Below, in pieces: positions 1 to 10,636 of a stretch of 64,000 nt of DNA. The DNA is from Chaunax sp. Z400 (taxonomy: Eukaryota; Chordata; Actinopteri; Lophiiformes; Chaunacidae), in NCBI GenBank assembly GCA_037577475.1, contig CM075187.1, positions 24,582,810 through 24,646,809 of the forward strand, given 5' to 3'. The position numbers were made by a program, and so were the translations under genes. Under the pieces are notes generated by a model. That model saw only the letters and a list, made by a program, of their open reading frames with translations. It was not told the origin of the DNA and did not search any database. Each line of letters opens with the position of its first letter. Positions within the stretch are counted from its first letter, which is position 1.

Positions 1-728
1 TCAGAGCAGCATTTAAAACTGCAGAAATCGACTAAATCAAGGCAATTGATTTTCAGGCAGGATTCAATGATACAAACGTGTCTTTTGAATAGGGTTGGGT
101 TTTGTAGTGAATTTTCATATTACGATACATCGCAGTACTTTGCGGCGTATTGCGATATTACCATACTTATTGCAATAAATTGCTAAATTCCTGTTTTGAC
201 ATCACACAGAAAAATTGGTGGAAATACATTGTGTATTTACTATTTAGAATATTTTAATTATGGTCTTAAAATGAACAACAATTCTGATTTTTTTTTTATA
301 CATTTCAGTATAATGCAAAATAAATATTTAAAAAATGGCTCTTGAATTGAACTTACTAACGTAAAAGTAATGTTATAATGTAATAAGACATGTTTATTTT
401 AACATGTTTAGTGTCTGATACTTGTTTACTTATTGTTTCTGCAGATTTGAGACTTGTGATAACTTCTATCTTGGTATCATCATACATATGTGGTTTTATT
501 ACTTCAGCGATTGTTTCCTGTTTGACATTATGTATTTATGGTCCAGTGCTTGATCTAGAAATTCAACAGATTCATCGAAGGCTAAAGATCTTTACTCATA
601 AACCTCAAACCTTTGTCCATCAACTTCTGTGTCCTTGGAGATTGTCCTTGTTGCTGTGTTTTTAACTCTCCATTGACGACGACTGCTGGCATATCGATGG
701 AGAAATCAAAACGTTTGGCACTACATAG

Positions 729-867
729 GATGATGTCTGTAAATTCTTACATTTGATGTTCCACCCGAGAATCTGAATTCCATCTTGCAACTTTTGCAGA
801 CTGCCATGTTTTTATCAACTGTTCCGTGCTTAGTGAACATCTTCAAACCAAACTTTTGCCACACGCT
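729..867 (-). pseudogene. Degenerate BED-type zinc-finger fragment of a hAT-like transposon
   Basis: On the minus strand about 46 codons are open and read SVWQKFGLK, VDKNMAVCKSCKMEF, then GGTSNVRIYRHH. This is the W..F, C-x2-C, N..R...HH pattern of a BED zinc finger, as found at the N terminus of hAT transposases. The expected first zinc histidine appears replaced, and no long frame continues on either side. Sequence from about 110 to 190 (repeated CGATA/GCGATA words) and from 900 to 1060 may be non-coding parts of the same element. Confidence 0.6.
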
Positions 868-1067
868 GGATGTTGCCCTTGTTTTTGGTGCGACGGCCTT
901 GATTTGCTATTTTGATGCATGAATGCATGATGGAAGTTACCAAGTTTTAAACAATGTTTTCCAAACATACTGTTTTTTGTGAAATGTAAAGCTACGCATA
1001 ATGACTGGTACATCATATCAATATTAACCAGAATACCAGTTTTATCGCACACCCATCATTTTGAATA

Positions 1068-2395
1068 AATTATGTACACTTATTGTTTTTTTTAGCAAGC
1101 AAACTTGCATCTCAAGCTTGCTAATTATTCCTCTTTCGTACTGTAGGTCAAACTCCTAATGCAAAAATGATCCATGATCCTGAGGACAAAATAGAAAGCG
1201 ACCATGTTCTTTAACATTCAAACTCAGTTAACAACAATACATTTGTTGAAATTAAACACACCACAGCTCCCATTATTATAGCATGTTCCTGACTGGTTAG
1301 CATGTGGTTTCTTAAATTACATGCTCTGCTTAAACACTATATGAATTAGATTGTGCCACATTGTGATTTGATGAGCCATTTCATGTCTTTGTATGTGTGC
1401 ATGCTTGTGTGTGTTAATGTGTATGTCTGTATAGATAAAAGTGGCACAGTTGTTTGTTAATATGTTTCCATGGACAGACTGAGTGCGTGCTCCTATCTAG
1501 CAAAGCAGCGTTGCCAATCTCACATTGATATAGATGTGTACACACACTTAAACACATAACCTTCATCATCACCAGCACTTATCCCTGTGTTCTTCTTCTC
1601 TGTTTCTCATTTAGGTCAATGTGACCTTCATCTGAGTCGAGTGTCTCCATCCAACATTCACATAGAAGACGGCCAGGAAAACTGAAGGAGATTAAGAACA
1701 AAGCACACAGACGCGTGAGGGAGGAGAAGAAGGGCAAGTAAGAAAGTGAAAACAGAACAAAGGTGGAGAAGAAAAACACAGCAGCATCTTTTCTGGCTCC
1801 TCTGAAACCTTCCTTTGCCAACAGTATGGCTGCATAGTAAATGAGAGGAAAAGAGAGGAAAGAACGGAGAAGGAATTTAGGGGGGGCATTTAAATTTTAC
1901 TAAGAATCAAAAGAAATAAAGCGAATATGAAGAGGGAAAGAAAAACTATGCAGGGAGGAGGAGGGTAGGCTTTGTCAAGATAGGATGTGAAAATTACAGG
2001 CATTTTCAGGTACTGCCAAAAAGAAATTATTCTGAAGTGAGAGAAATAGAAAAAGGAGAGTGATGAAAGGGCTGGGAGATAAGAAAAAGCAAACAGGAAG
2101 AAAAAGGAGAATAAAGCAAGTTAAATTGGGTGGGAGAGAGGGAGAAAAGAGACGTGTATGGTTGCAGCTCTGCAAATGGTAAAGCGAATCTGATGCAAAG
2201 AATTTTAAATTCAGCTTCACCGAAAATGAATTCTGTGTTTTGCTTTTAGCTCACTTAATCATCATTTTCATCATAATTAGTTTGGCATCAAAATACAAGG
2301 ACATCTTCTTTAATATTCCGTTTTTGTCTGATTTGTCCAACTGACTAAATCAGCAAAGAGAAGCTAATAAAAAATAGTGCTTTCAACTGTTACCT
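1068..2395. other. No gene seen
   Basis: Non-coding, with purine-rich sequence from about 1680 to 2130 (AGGA/GAGAA words on the + strand). The short ORFs on the minus strand there are Ser/Phe/Leu-rich translations of that bias. Confidence 0.5.
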
Positions 2396-2399
2396 TGTG

Positions 2400-2695
2400 A
2401 TGAAGGCAGAGAGTCGTCATCCACTAATCAGAACATCCATGGTTCAAGCCCAAGCCCCCCCCTGCAGTCCCAATGATGAAGTGTCCTCTGGCACTTATTG
2501 GCTCCTCCAATCAGTGTGTGAGTGTTTGTGTGAATATTTATTGCTCCTGATGAGCAGGTGCTGCCTTACATAGTAGCCTCTGCCACCAGAGAGTGAATTT
2601 GTGTGTGACAGAGTGAGTGATGGCACATGTTGTGAGGCGCTTATGATCAGAAAGGCTCTATATAAAATAGAAATAAATACAGTCCATTCAACGTT
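2400..2695 (+). mobile_element. tRNA-derived-type SINE, copy 1 (degenerate)
   Basis: Shares order and words with the copies at 3066 and 49650: a B-box-like GGTTCAAGCC near 2442, a GAAGTGTCCT block, CTCCTGATGAGCAGGTG, a CCTCTGCCACCA block, and an end close to CTCTATATAAA...CAGTCCATT. The 5' head is worn. Confidence 0.65.
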
Positions 2696-3065
2696 TAAGT
2701 AGCTTCAAGTGCGTGTCAGGTTTTTTCTCTGGGTTTTGTCTCTCTGGCTACAAACAGGATGCCTCAACCCTCTGATTGGCTGAGGTTATTGGATTTCTAT
2801 GCAAACCAATATGCAGCCATTAATCAAAAGAACAAAACTACTGCAAACATAACCCATTACAGGTCCTCAGGACTCAAATTATCTGTCCTCATTTGCTGCC
2901 ATTAACATGTTTCATGTGATGTCCTGAAGTCTCTTCTGTTTGCCTGGCAACCTCAGCTCAATAATCCAATTTACAAGACAGTTTGTGTTGATGTGAAGCT
3001 AACATTTTTAGGCCCTCGTTTCATATTGAACAGCTATCTTCTCTCCATCTTCTGTCTTCTCTTGA

Positions 3066-3325
3066 GGGCTGCTGTGGCTCAGGAGGTAGAGTGGTCGTCC
3101 ACTTATCAGAATATTATTCGATCCCAAGCTCCTGCATGTCAAAGAGTCCTTGAACAAGATACTTAATCCCAAATTGCTCCCAATGGCTGTTCCATCTGTG
3201 TGAAAGTGGTTATCACTCCTGATGAGCAGGTGGCACCTTACATGGTACCCTCTGCCACCACTGGGTGAATGTGTGAGTGGTCAGACAGTCTAGACTATCT
3301 AAGTACAATCCATTTATATAACCAT
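3066..3325 (+). mobile_element. tRNA-derived-type SINE, copy 2
   Basis: Starts with GCTGTGGCTCAGGAGGTAGA, which resembles a Pol III A box, followed by TTCGATCCC as a B-box-like element. The body repeats copy 1 (CTCCCAATGGCTGTTCCATC, CCTGATGAGCAGGTGGCACC) and ends near TACAATCCATTTATA. Confidence 0.7.
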
Positions 3326-4007
3326 TGGAAAGAAAGAAAAAATATATATAACCAAAAATCAGCTATTCCTTTTTGTCCCTTATCATTTTAGGGTTTTTCT
3401 GCTTTTCTGCTGCCACACAAATGTTCAGTTAATGAAATGATCAAAATCCAACAGACACACAGAGAATATGCAGTTGCTTTTCTGGTTGATAATGCAGCAG
3501 GTGTTTTTTTATTGTTAGAAATAACATTAAGTCTATATTTAAAATTGAAAAGACACTAAAGCAAGACATCAGTCAAAAAGATGAAGCTTTAAAGTAGAGT
3601 GTTTCTAGTAAAAATGTGAATACAACATTATTTATCATTAGGCATCAGGTCCCCAAAAAACTTGGAGATTTAAATAGCATGTCTTTTTCAATTTATTGGA
3701 TTATCATTATTTGAAACCTCAAAAATAATAATATGATGTGTTATGATGTGGGTTTTTTATCTATTTATATTAATATAAATAAGTATAAATATTATATTAA
3801 GTTTTTTATTTAAAAATATTTTCTTTAAATATTTTTAACAATCAAGTCAGAATCCAGCTCTTATATGGTTCCTCTTATCGTCAAATACATACATCACCAA
3901 TGCTCCCTTTTCTTCTGAAACCAAACTCATGCTCTTAGTATGGGTTGTAGTAGTGCGTGTGTGATGAGCATGTGTGCAAGTGTGTAAGTAGGTGGCCATC
4001 TCTGGTG

Positions 4008-4225
4008 TAAAGTTCAATTCAATCCAATTTATATCACAACAAAAGTTATATCAAGGCACTTTCCAAGAAGAGCAGGTCTAGACCGACTCTTTATTTTAGA
4101 CCCCACAATCCCCCATGAGCAAACACTTGGCGACAGTGGCGAGGAAAAACTGTCTTTTAACAGACAGAAACCTCAAGCAGATCCAAGACTCAAGGTGGGC
4201 GGCTTTCTGCTTTTACCGGGTGGGG
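4008..4225 (+). repeat. Interspersed repeat common in fish genomes
   Basis: Recognised by TTCAATTCAATCCAATTTAT, TATCAAGGCACTTTCC, AGCAGGTCTAGACCG, CTTGGCGACAGTGGCGAGGA and the end CAAGGTGGGCGGC. I recall these blocks as a widespread teleost repeat but cannot name its family. It runs directly into a (GA)n tract. Confidence 0.55.
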
Positions 4226-4289
4226 TGAGAGAGAGAGAGAGAGAGAGAGAAAGATTGAGAGATAGATGGGGAGAGAGAGAGAGAGAGAT
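4226..4289. repeat. (GA)n microsatellite, interrupted
   Basis: GAGAGA runs with AAGATT and TAGATGGG interruptions, at the end of the preceding interspersed repeat. Confidence 0.8.
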
Positions 4290-4397
4290 GAGGGACAGGG
4301 ACACAGACATGTTCAACCACAATAACAATAACAGCTATTAGAATATAAAGATTACAGTTTGTAGTATTTATAATAACTGCTACAAAAAGAACACTGA

Positions 4398-4478
4398 TAT
4401 AATAATAATGATGATATTAATAATGATGATGATGATATTAATAGTAATAATAATAATGGTAATGATGATGATGATGTC
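4398..4478. repeat. Mixed (AAT)/(GAT) trinucleotide repeat
   Basis: Alternating AATAAT and GATGAT blocks, imperfect. Confidence 0.75.
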
Positions 4479-4489
4479 AGTGGGTGTAG

Positions 4490-5847
4490 ATTTGATCATA
4501 TGAATATAGAGAAGTGCTAACAAACGGTAAAACAAACAGACAGGTGTGTGATGATGGACTCTTATTCACAGTTAGTTGTCTGATCAGGCGACTAGTGGCT
4601 CTGGCAGACTTCAGTACATTTCCTCAGATTGAAAAACAAATTGTTTGTCTCTTAGCTTCCACCCACAGAAAACAGACATGCATAAAGAGAAGATGGACGC
4701 AACGTAGACACACACAGAAACATACTCTGATGACAACAATGACCAGGCCTCACACACAGTACATATGAACCGACAAAAACATCAGAGGCGTGAAAAAACA
4801 GCCTCAAGGAACATTCCTCCTCAATCCATCGATTTTATGCAAGTCTGTGTGTCACTCTCTCTCTGTCACGATGCACTTATCCCTGTTTCTCTCTAATAAT
4901 TCTGGATATATTCCCCTCACTATTTGTCTCTCTGCCTGTGCCTCTCATAGTGTATGTTTATCTCTGCGAGGATATTAGTTGCCAATCATAAATAGCTTTC
5001 TCTGACAGGGTGCCATTGTAGAGAAAGGGGAAGTAAGGGAGACATGACAGTGATAGAGGAGAGATAGAGGGAGTGATAGAGAGAGGAAAAGGAAGGGGAA
5101 GGAGAGGAAAATGCATGAAAGATGAAGGTGGAGATGACATGCATCAAAAGAGCTTGACAGGTGTCAGGTATCCACGTACAAATGCGCTCACCTTACATGC
5201 ATTCCCCTATATAACAGTGCAAGTGTTGTGTCTGTGCACGCTAACACAACCCTGCACATTGAGATACAGCTAAGGTACATGTAATACAAAAGCTACTGCC
5301 ATGAATGACTTTTCTCAGAGAGGAGCAGGCCTTTATTTGAGACAGTCTTATAGTTAAGACAGACCTTTGTTCCTAATCATGCCTGTTGTTATAAATATAT
5401 GTTATCATATGTGAGTAGCCTGTCTTCTGCTCTTCTCATGTTTTAATTAGCCATTAATGCTACCATTTCCTCCGTGTTTCCTTGTTGTCCTGATAAATGC
5501 AATATAATAGAACTATTTTAGAATTTTTCATAGTCGCCCCCCCTTACAATTGGATCTCTCAATCGTGAAACACGTCCTGCAACGCATGACTTCCTCCTTG
5601 ACAGCACCTCAAAAGACAAACAGTAAGGTCCTGTGGGACTACAAACAGCCTTCTCTACATGACAGAGTGGAAGTGGGGAGGGTCAGTTTAAGAAGGGCCC
5701 AAAGTCTTTTCCGGTACACTCTAAATGTAGTGTAGGAAGTGTTGCCTTTCATTGAGGAAGTCACTGCCCATGATACGCGACACAGAGGTCACTTCCACGA
5801 CAGTGATTTTATCCTAAAAAGTAACCTTTTGTTTCATTTTGGTCATT
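4490..5847. other. No gene seen
   Basis: AT-moderate non-coding DNA with a purine-rich patch at 5020-5130. The ORFs here are short and lack recognisable motifs. Confidence 0.5.
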
Positions 5848-6227
5848 CCTTTACACGACAACAGCGTTTTGGGACGCAACTCCTAACTCGTCGTGTAATT
5901 TGCGAGTGCAGGCAGAACACTATGGACAGAACAACAACAACAAAAACAATGTCAGACTGTCAGGTTGTGTTTGTGCTGCAGACTCTGCTGAGTTTATTAA
6001 CACACCTCCAACTTAGATTGGCTGCACCACTACTGTGATCTTATTCTGTGGTGTTGATTTTTAAAGGCTATACCGCCCAATACTGCCCTGGAATGCATAC
6101 TACAGCACTTTCAACCGTTTTTGTGGACCTGTGTGGGTGAGGATCATTTCCAGAACATTTTCCTGTGAGCGCAGAACTTTTTTTTAAATGCAAAGGAAAA
6201 ACTTTGTCATGTTAACAGGGCCTTTAC
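5848..6227 (-). mobile_element. Small TIR element, family B, copy 1 (MITE-like)
   Basis: Begins CCTTTACACGACAACAGCG and ends near GTTAACAGGGCC. The interior (AACACTATGGACAGAACAAC, ATTCTGTGGTGTTGATTTT) is the reverse complement of the interior of the element at 28179-28572. It has no transposase frame, so it is non-autonomous. Confidence 0.65.
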
Positions 6228-7880
6228 ATCCTCTAGCAGCCAGAATGGCTTAATCCTGCTCTTACCTGGTGGACATCTAGTGTGAGCCAACTGCAGGAAA
6301 TGTGACTTTAAATTTTCCAAATGATAGCACAAAACAGCAAAGTAGAAGATTTGAATTATTAAATGAATGAGAGTTGGATTGATGAGCATTTTACATCGTT
6401 GTGGTAATGGAATTAGTGCTGTGGTACTGCACATTATGTTGAAATGCTTTTAGGAATGGGAATCACATCAGCCCTTAATTGAGTAGAAGTAGAAGCAGAA
6501 GACTTTTCTTTCAGAATTACAATATACCATCTTTGTTGCAGTAAATATGCAAGAGGCTCCTGCTGTCATTAAGGATAGTGACCCACATATACTACACAAG
6601 CAGATGATGTGTCCTGGCCCACTCACAGGTTCCCTCCATCTGATTTGACGAGGTGAACGAGTGTGAAGCCGCCACATCTCACATGCCACCATCCTCTCCT
6701 CACTAGATCGATACCAGCTCGGCCTCCCGTAAACCTGGACTCTTTTTCTCCGCTGCTTGCCCCGCCATGCGCTATCCTCCTCCTCCCTCGTCATTGCTAT
6801 CGATCAGTGTTCAACAAAGTAGAGAGCAGGCAGCATTAATGTAAAGCCGGGCTGGAGGAGCACTGCTTGCGGTTCGCATATCGCCGCCCCCTCCTAATGG
6901 GCCCAATCAGGCTCTTTAATAGACCCTTGGTTAGAGCATCGAGACTTGCTCTTCTCACTCCTCTCACCTTCCACTCGTGCTCTCTTCTCTTCCACAGATG
7001 TCAGTCACCACTGTCTGTCTGCCAGGTGCATTTTTAACTGATGACCGTTTGGTTGACTGATCCGATAGCTGTCGTTTGCAGATTTTTTTTATACATGTAT
7101 TCATCCAGGGAAGGCTTTGCTTCTGCTGACTGTGCACACGCTTCCTCAGAAATGTCCTACTGTGCATTTCTTACAGTAATGTACATTCATTCCTTGGAGC
7201 TGCCCAGTACAACCACAGTCTGCTAATTTTGGCCACTGGGAAATGCCTGCCCAGTACCAGAAGCTCAAGTCTTTCATTGACTTGTCTCAGTCACTGAGCA
7301 TATTTAATCTATCTGGGTTAAGTGCCTTGCTCAAGGGCATTTTTATTGTAACGAGTTGTTCAGTCAGTGGAAAGTGTTTCTTGCTTTTTTTTTCCTTTTA
7401 CAGCTGTTTCTTGCCCTGCAGGCATTTAAATTGACCGGCCATCACATCCTTCTAAAAGGTCAAAGGAAGCTAATGTTCCCCCTCCAATATTTTAATGTGA
7501 CTTAAAAACACACAGGATAATCACTGAACTGCTCCTGCTTTATGTGGTTTTACATGTCAACCATCAACTGTGATCTGAGAAGCTGTGCGCACAGCTTGCA
7601 AACACATGTTGTTTTTGGTTGCTGTGTATCCTCCATCCCCCCCCCACGCACTGCGCAGTTGATCGCTCACAGGTTTACAACACAGCTAAAACGGTATGCT
7701 TAAATCACAGCATCACTGATGGCTCTGATGCTCACACCAGCAATTTAACCAAGTAGGACTCTGACAGTTTCTTCTTCTACCTCTGATTATCTAAGGGAAT
7801 TTTTTCTAGTTTTATATTATAAGGTTTGTAAATACACAACAGGCATAAAGAACAGGCAGTGCTTTGTTTTAAGGGGTCAA
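6228..7880. other. No gene seen; modest CpG-richer patch
   Basis: About 16 CpG sites fall between 6640 and 6910, more than in neighbouring DNA, in a C/T-rich setting. It could be regulatory, but no TATA box, initiator or spliced exon could be supported. Confidence 0.35.
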
Positions 7881-7884
7881 AACA

Positions 7885-8250
7885 AGTATTAGAAACTCTC
7901 ATCTCAACCACGGGTTCCCATAATTTTCACCCCCCCAACCATCAAAATAACGGTGCTAGAGACTTGCGACCCCAACTATCCACAGAGGTGGTTGAAGCAT
8001 TAAAAAACATTAAGCTCACACGCACTAATAGGCTTATCCAAACAAATGACAACACAGACGAACACAGCAGCCTAACAACCTTAAATTTATTTTATATATA
8101 GTAATTAATATAGGACAGAAAATCAGAATGCTGATTTAACTACTATTTATCTTTTGTAAACTTTTGTTTTTCTGATCATTTTTTAAAAGAAATTGTTGTC
8201 TGGAATCATCTCATGACCCCTCCATTGGTGTCATGACCTCCTTGGTCAGG
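7885..8250 (+). mobile_element. Interspersed repeat, hAT-like end, copy 1
   Basis: Shares CACACGCACTAATAGGCTTA and the right-end block TTGGTGTCATGACCTCC with the inverted copy at 33786-34000, and carries an end block like GGGTTCCCA. The ends recall non-autonomous hAT elements, but no target duplication was found. Confidence 0.5.
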
Positions 8251-9844
8251 AGGCAAGAAGTCGGTCTGCAAACTGAAAATATCTACCTACACAAATGGCA
8301 AACTGTTTGCCTTTGTTTTTTATTTATTTATTTATTTTATTTAAAAAGGGACAACGTAGAGTTCAAAGATAATTGTTTCCATTTGATGCACTGTACCAGA
8401 TTATTTAAGCTAATTTGCATCTGTAGTCACTTAGCAAACTTTCTTTCTTCCAAACAAATCAGCTAACCTTTGTTTTGTTTTTCATCTGTCTGATTGGCCG
8501 GTGCTTCAACAGACCTTTGAGCTATGGCATTTTAGCGATGATGAATAAAATATTATCAATGTGCATCAAGAAGATCAGAAAACAGATCAGGTCAAATTTT
8601 AAACTCTTACTTCAACAATAATACATTTTTTTTTATTTTGGGGATGTTTCTCTTCTTGTGTAACGCTCTGGAAAAATCTGAACTAGTCTGAACACAGAGG
8701 GACCCTGAGCTCACAAATCTCACAGCAGAGCCTCAGATGCACAACATGTGATGAACATGAACACACACTGGGAGAAACATTCTGCATTCAGCTAAATTTA
8801 AATGCTAATATAGGAGGCGGCTGCATGGAGGGAGTTAAATGTGCTGAAAGCAGGTGGTGGTATAGCAGCAAGATTGCAAGGCTTTGTGTTGATGCATGCA
8901 GAACGAGTGCTTACATGGAACACCATAGTGTTAGAGATGGGTTGTGGTCATATATGTTTGAGCAACATGTAGCAGTAAAACGCCTTCCAACTACGGCTAT
9001 ACTTGTTGGACAGCTGTGAAAATAAATATCTAAAAACTTCATCTGCCTGAATAATAATCATATACTTTGCCTTCAATCCTCTGCCCACAAAGTCACTCTA
9101 ACCCTCAACATTTAGTCTAAAGTTGCTTGAATCTCTCCCTGTCAGTCCTGATTTTCTTCTCTCAGCTGTCATTGTCGGTGTAACCCTCCCTGCCTCCCCA
9201 CCTGCCCACCACTGAGGTGTGTTCAGGCTGTTTCTATAGGAGTCCAGCTAGGTGTAACCTTTCTGCCCTGTGGCACCTCACTGGGATCCAGAGCCAAGGG
9301 CTCTACGTGAACTCCTGAACTCTCCCCGAATGAAACACGCGAAGACCACAACTGTGGAGAGGGTAGAGGACAGAAAGAGTGGGAGGGAGAGCGAAAGAGC
9401 GCTACCGGACAATTAGCCACCCTGGGAGCATAGTAGGCGGCCTCCCAGAGAATACACTGTGTTTCAGAGACAGGCAGCCATAGAGAGAAACCATAGCGAG
9501 AGGGAGATGATGCGCATGTGGGTGTGTGTGTGTGTCATAGTGTTTTGAATTCACAGGGCCAGCAGTTGTTCAGAAATGAGACAGTACGTCGGGTGCCCGC
9601 AGGCATCAATATGACCATTTCTCTTATTCAGAGCTGATTATAGCGCTAAATCGTACAGCAGTGAATACTTTTTAATGAGCTTTGAAATACAACAGAGAAA
9701 GTTTGTCGGCTTTTTTGTTTGTCTGAATTTGTCTGGCGGGGGAACAGAGCATATTTGCCTGAGTGATTTTATTAGTGCGCTGGTCTGTGAGGAGCAGATT
9801 GTGTGCATCTGTAGCTGAGCATATGACGTGAGAAAGCATTGTGA

Positions 9845-9846
<2 letters not shown>
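8251..9846. other. No gene seen
   Basis: Contains a short (TTTA)n tract at 8318-8340 and otherwise unique-looking non-coding sequence. I see no exon-like frame with flanking splice sites. Confidence 0.45.

Positions 9847-9939
<93 letters not shown>
9847..9939. repeat. (GT)n microsatellite, about 46 units
   Basis: Uninterrupted GT over 93 bp. Open frames across it give only His-Thr or Cys-Val polymers. Confidence 0.97.
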
Positions 9940-9940
<1 letters not shown>

Positions 9941-9957
9941 TAGTCCATATATTTATT

Positions 9958-10208
9958 TCCTCCGCTGAGGTTAAGTGATCTTTTCGGTTTGTTTGTCAAT
10001 CTGTCAGCAGGATTACACAAAAACTACTTGACAGATTTTCAGGACACCTGGTAGGGTTGGGTTTATGACATAGAGGAACATATTACATTTGGAGTGGATC
10101 TGGATAAAGGGGCGGATTTAGGAATTTTTTCATTTTTTTGAACATCGCGAGATACGTTTTATTATTTTTAGTTTTATTTATTAGAACTACACTTTAACTG
10201 CTTGACAG
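9958..10208 (+). repeat. Interspersed repeat following the (GT)n tract
   Basis: Contains GTTTGTTTGTCAATCTGTCA, AGCAGGATTACACAAAAACT, TCTGGATAAAGGGGCGGATT and AACATCGCGAGATACG. I recognise these blocks as a repeat frequent in fish, family not named. It is followed directly by a family A TIR element. Confidence 0.5.
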
Positions 10209-10636
10209 ATTAAGGCTCATTTAAACTCCATTTACAAAAATAGATATGGTGTATATATTCAAATGGTGTGTCTGTCGATGCCCACATACTTCCACGTGTC
10301 TTTTACATTGGTATCGATACATCCACAAGAGGGCAGCGAAGAGTCAAAAGTTTCGTCAACAACAAATATGGCGACGACAGCAGGAGGTTGTGATAATATA
10401 CGTAGTAAGTACAAATCGGCAAAAAGTGGAGGTAAAGGTGTATTCGGCGGTGGTCTGTGAAGCCATTAGGTACATTGAGACATGTGGACGGAGAGTTTTT
10501 TCACTTTTTCGCTTCACTTTTTTCTTCTTACTTGTGTCCGCTACACTGCCCCCAACCATTTCTGGTGTTACTGCTCTGTTTTGTCTGTCTCATCCTATCT
10601 GTATGTGTCTTTAACATAGAGCATAAATAGGCCTTT
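10209..10636 (+). mobile_element. Small TIR element, family A, copy 1 (428 bp)
   Basis: Ends are TTAAGGCTCATTTA and ATAAATAGGCCTTT. The interior block CATCCACAAGAGGGCAGCGA and an ATATGGCGACG-type block are shared with copies at 17086-17513 (inverted) and 30182-30697. It is the same length as the 17-kb copy. The overlapping frames of up to 122 codons are chance openings. It is non-autonomous, and the superfamily is uncertain. Confidence 0.75.

Noticed and set aside
3066..3140. tRNA gene suggested by A-box and B-box-like sequences
   Set aside because: No cloverleaf with an acceptor stem can be drawn, and the same head plus body occurs in other copies, so it is a SINE.
6996..7025. Possible 27-nt non-coding micro-exon (CTTCTCTTCCACAG before it, CTGCCAG/GTGCAT after it)
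   Set aside because: Both sites are plausible but common by chance in C/T-rich DNA; nothing links it to sema4c, so I did not call it as the missing 5' exon.
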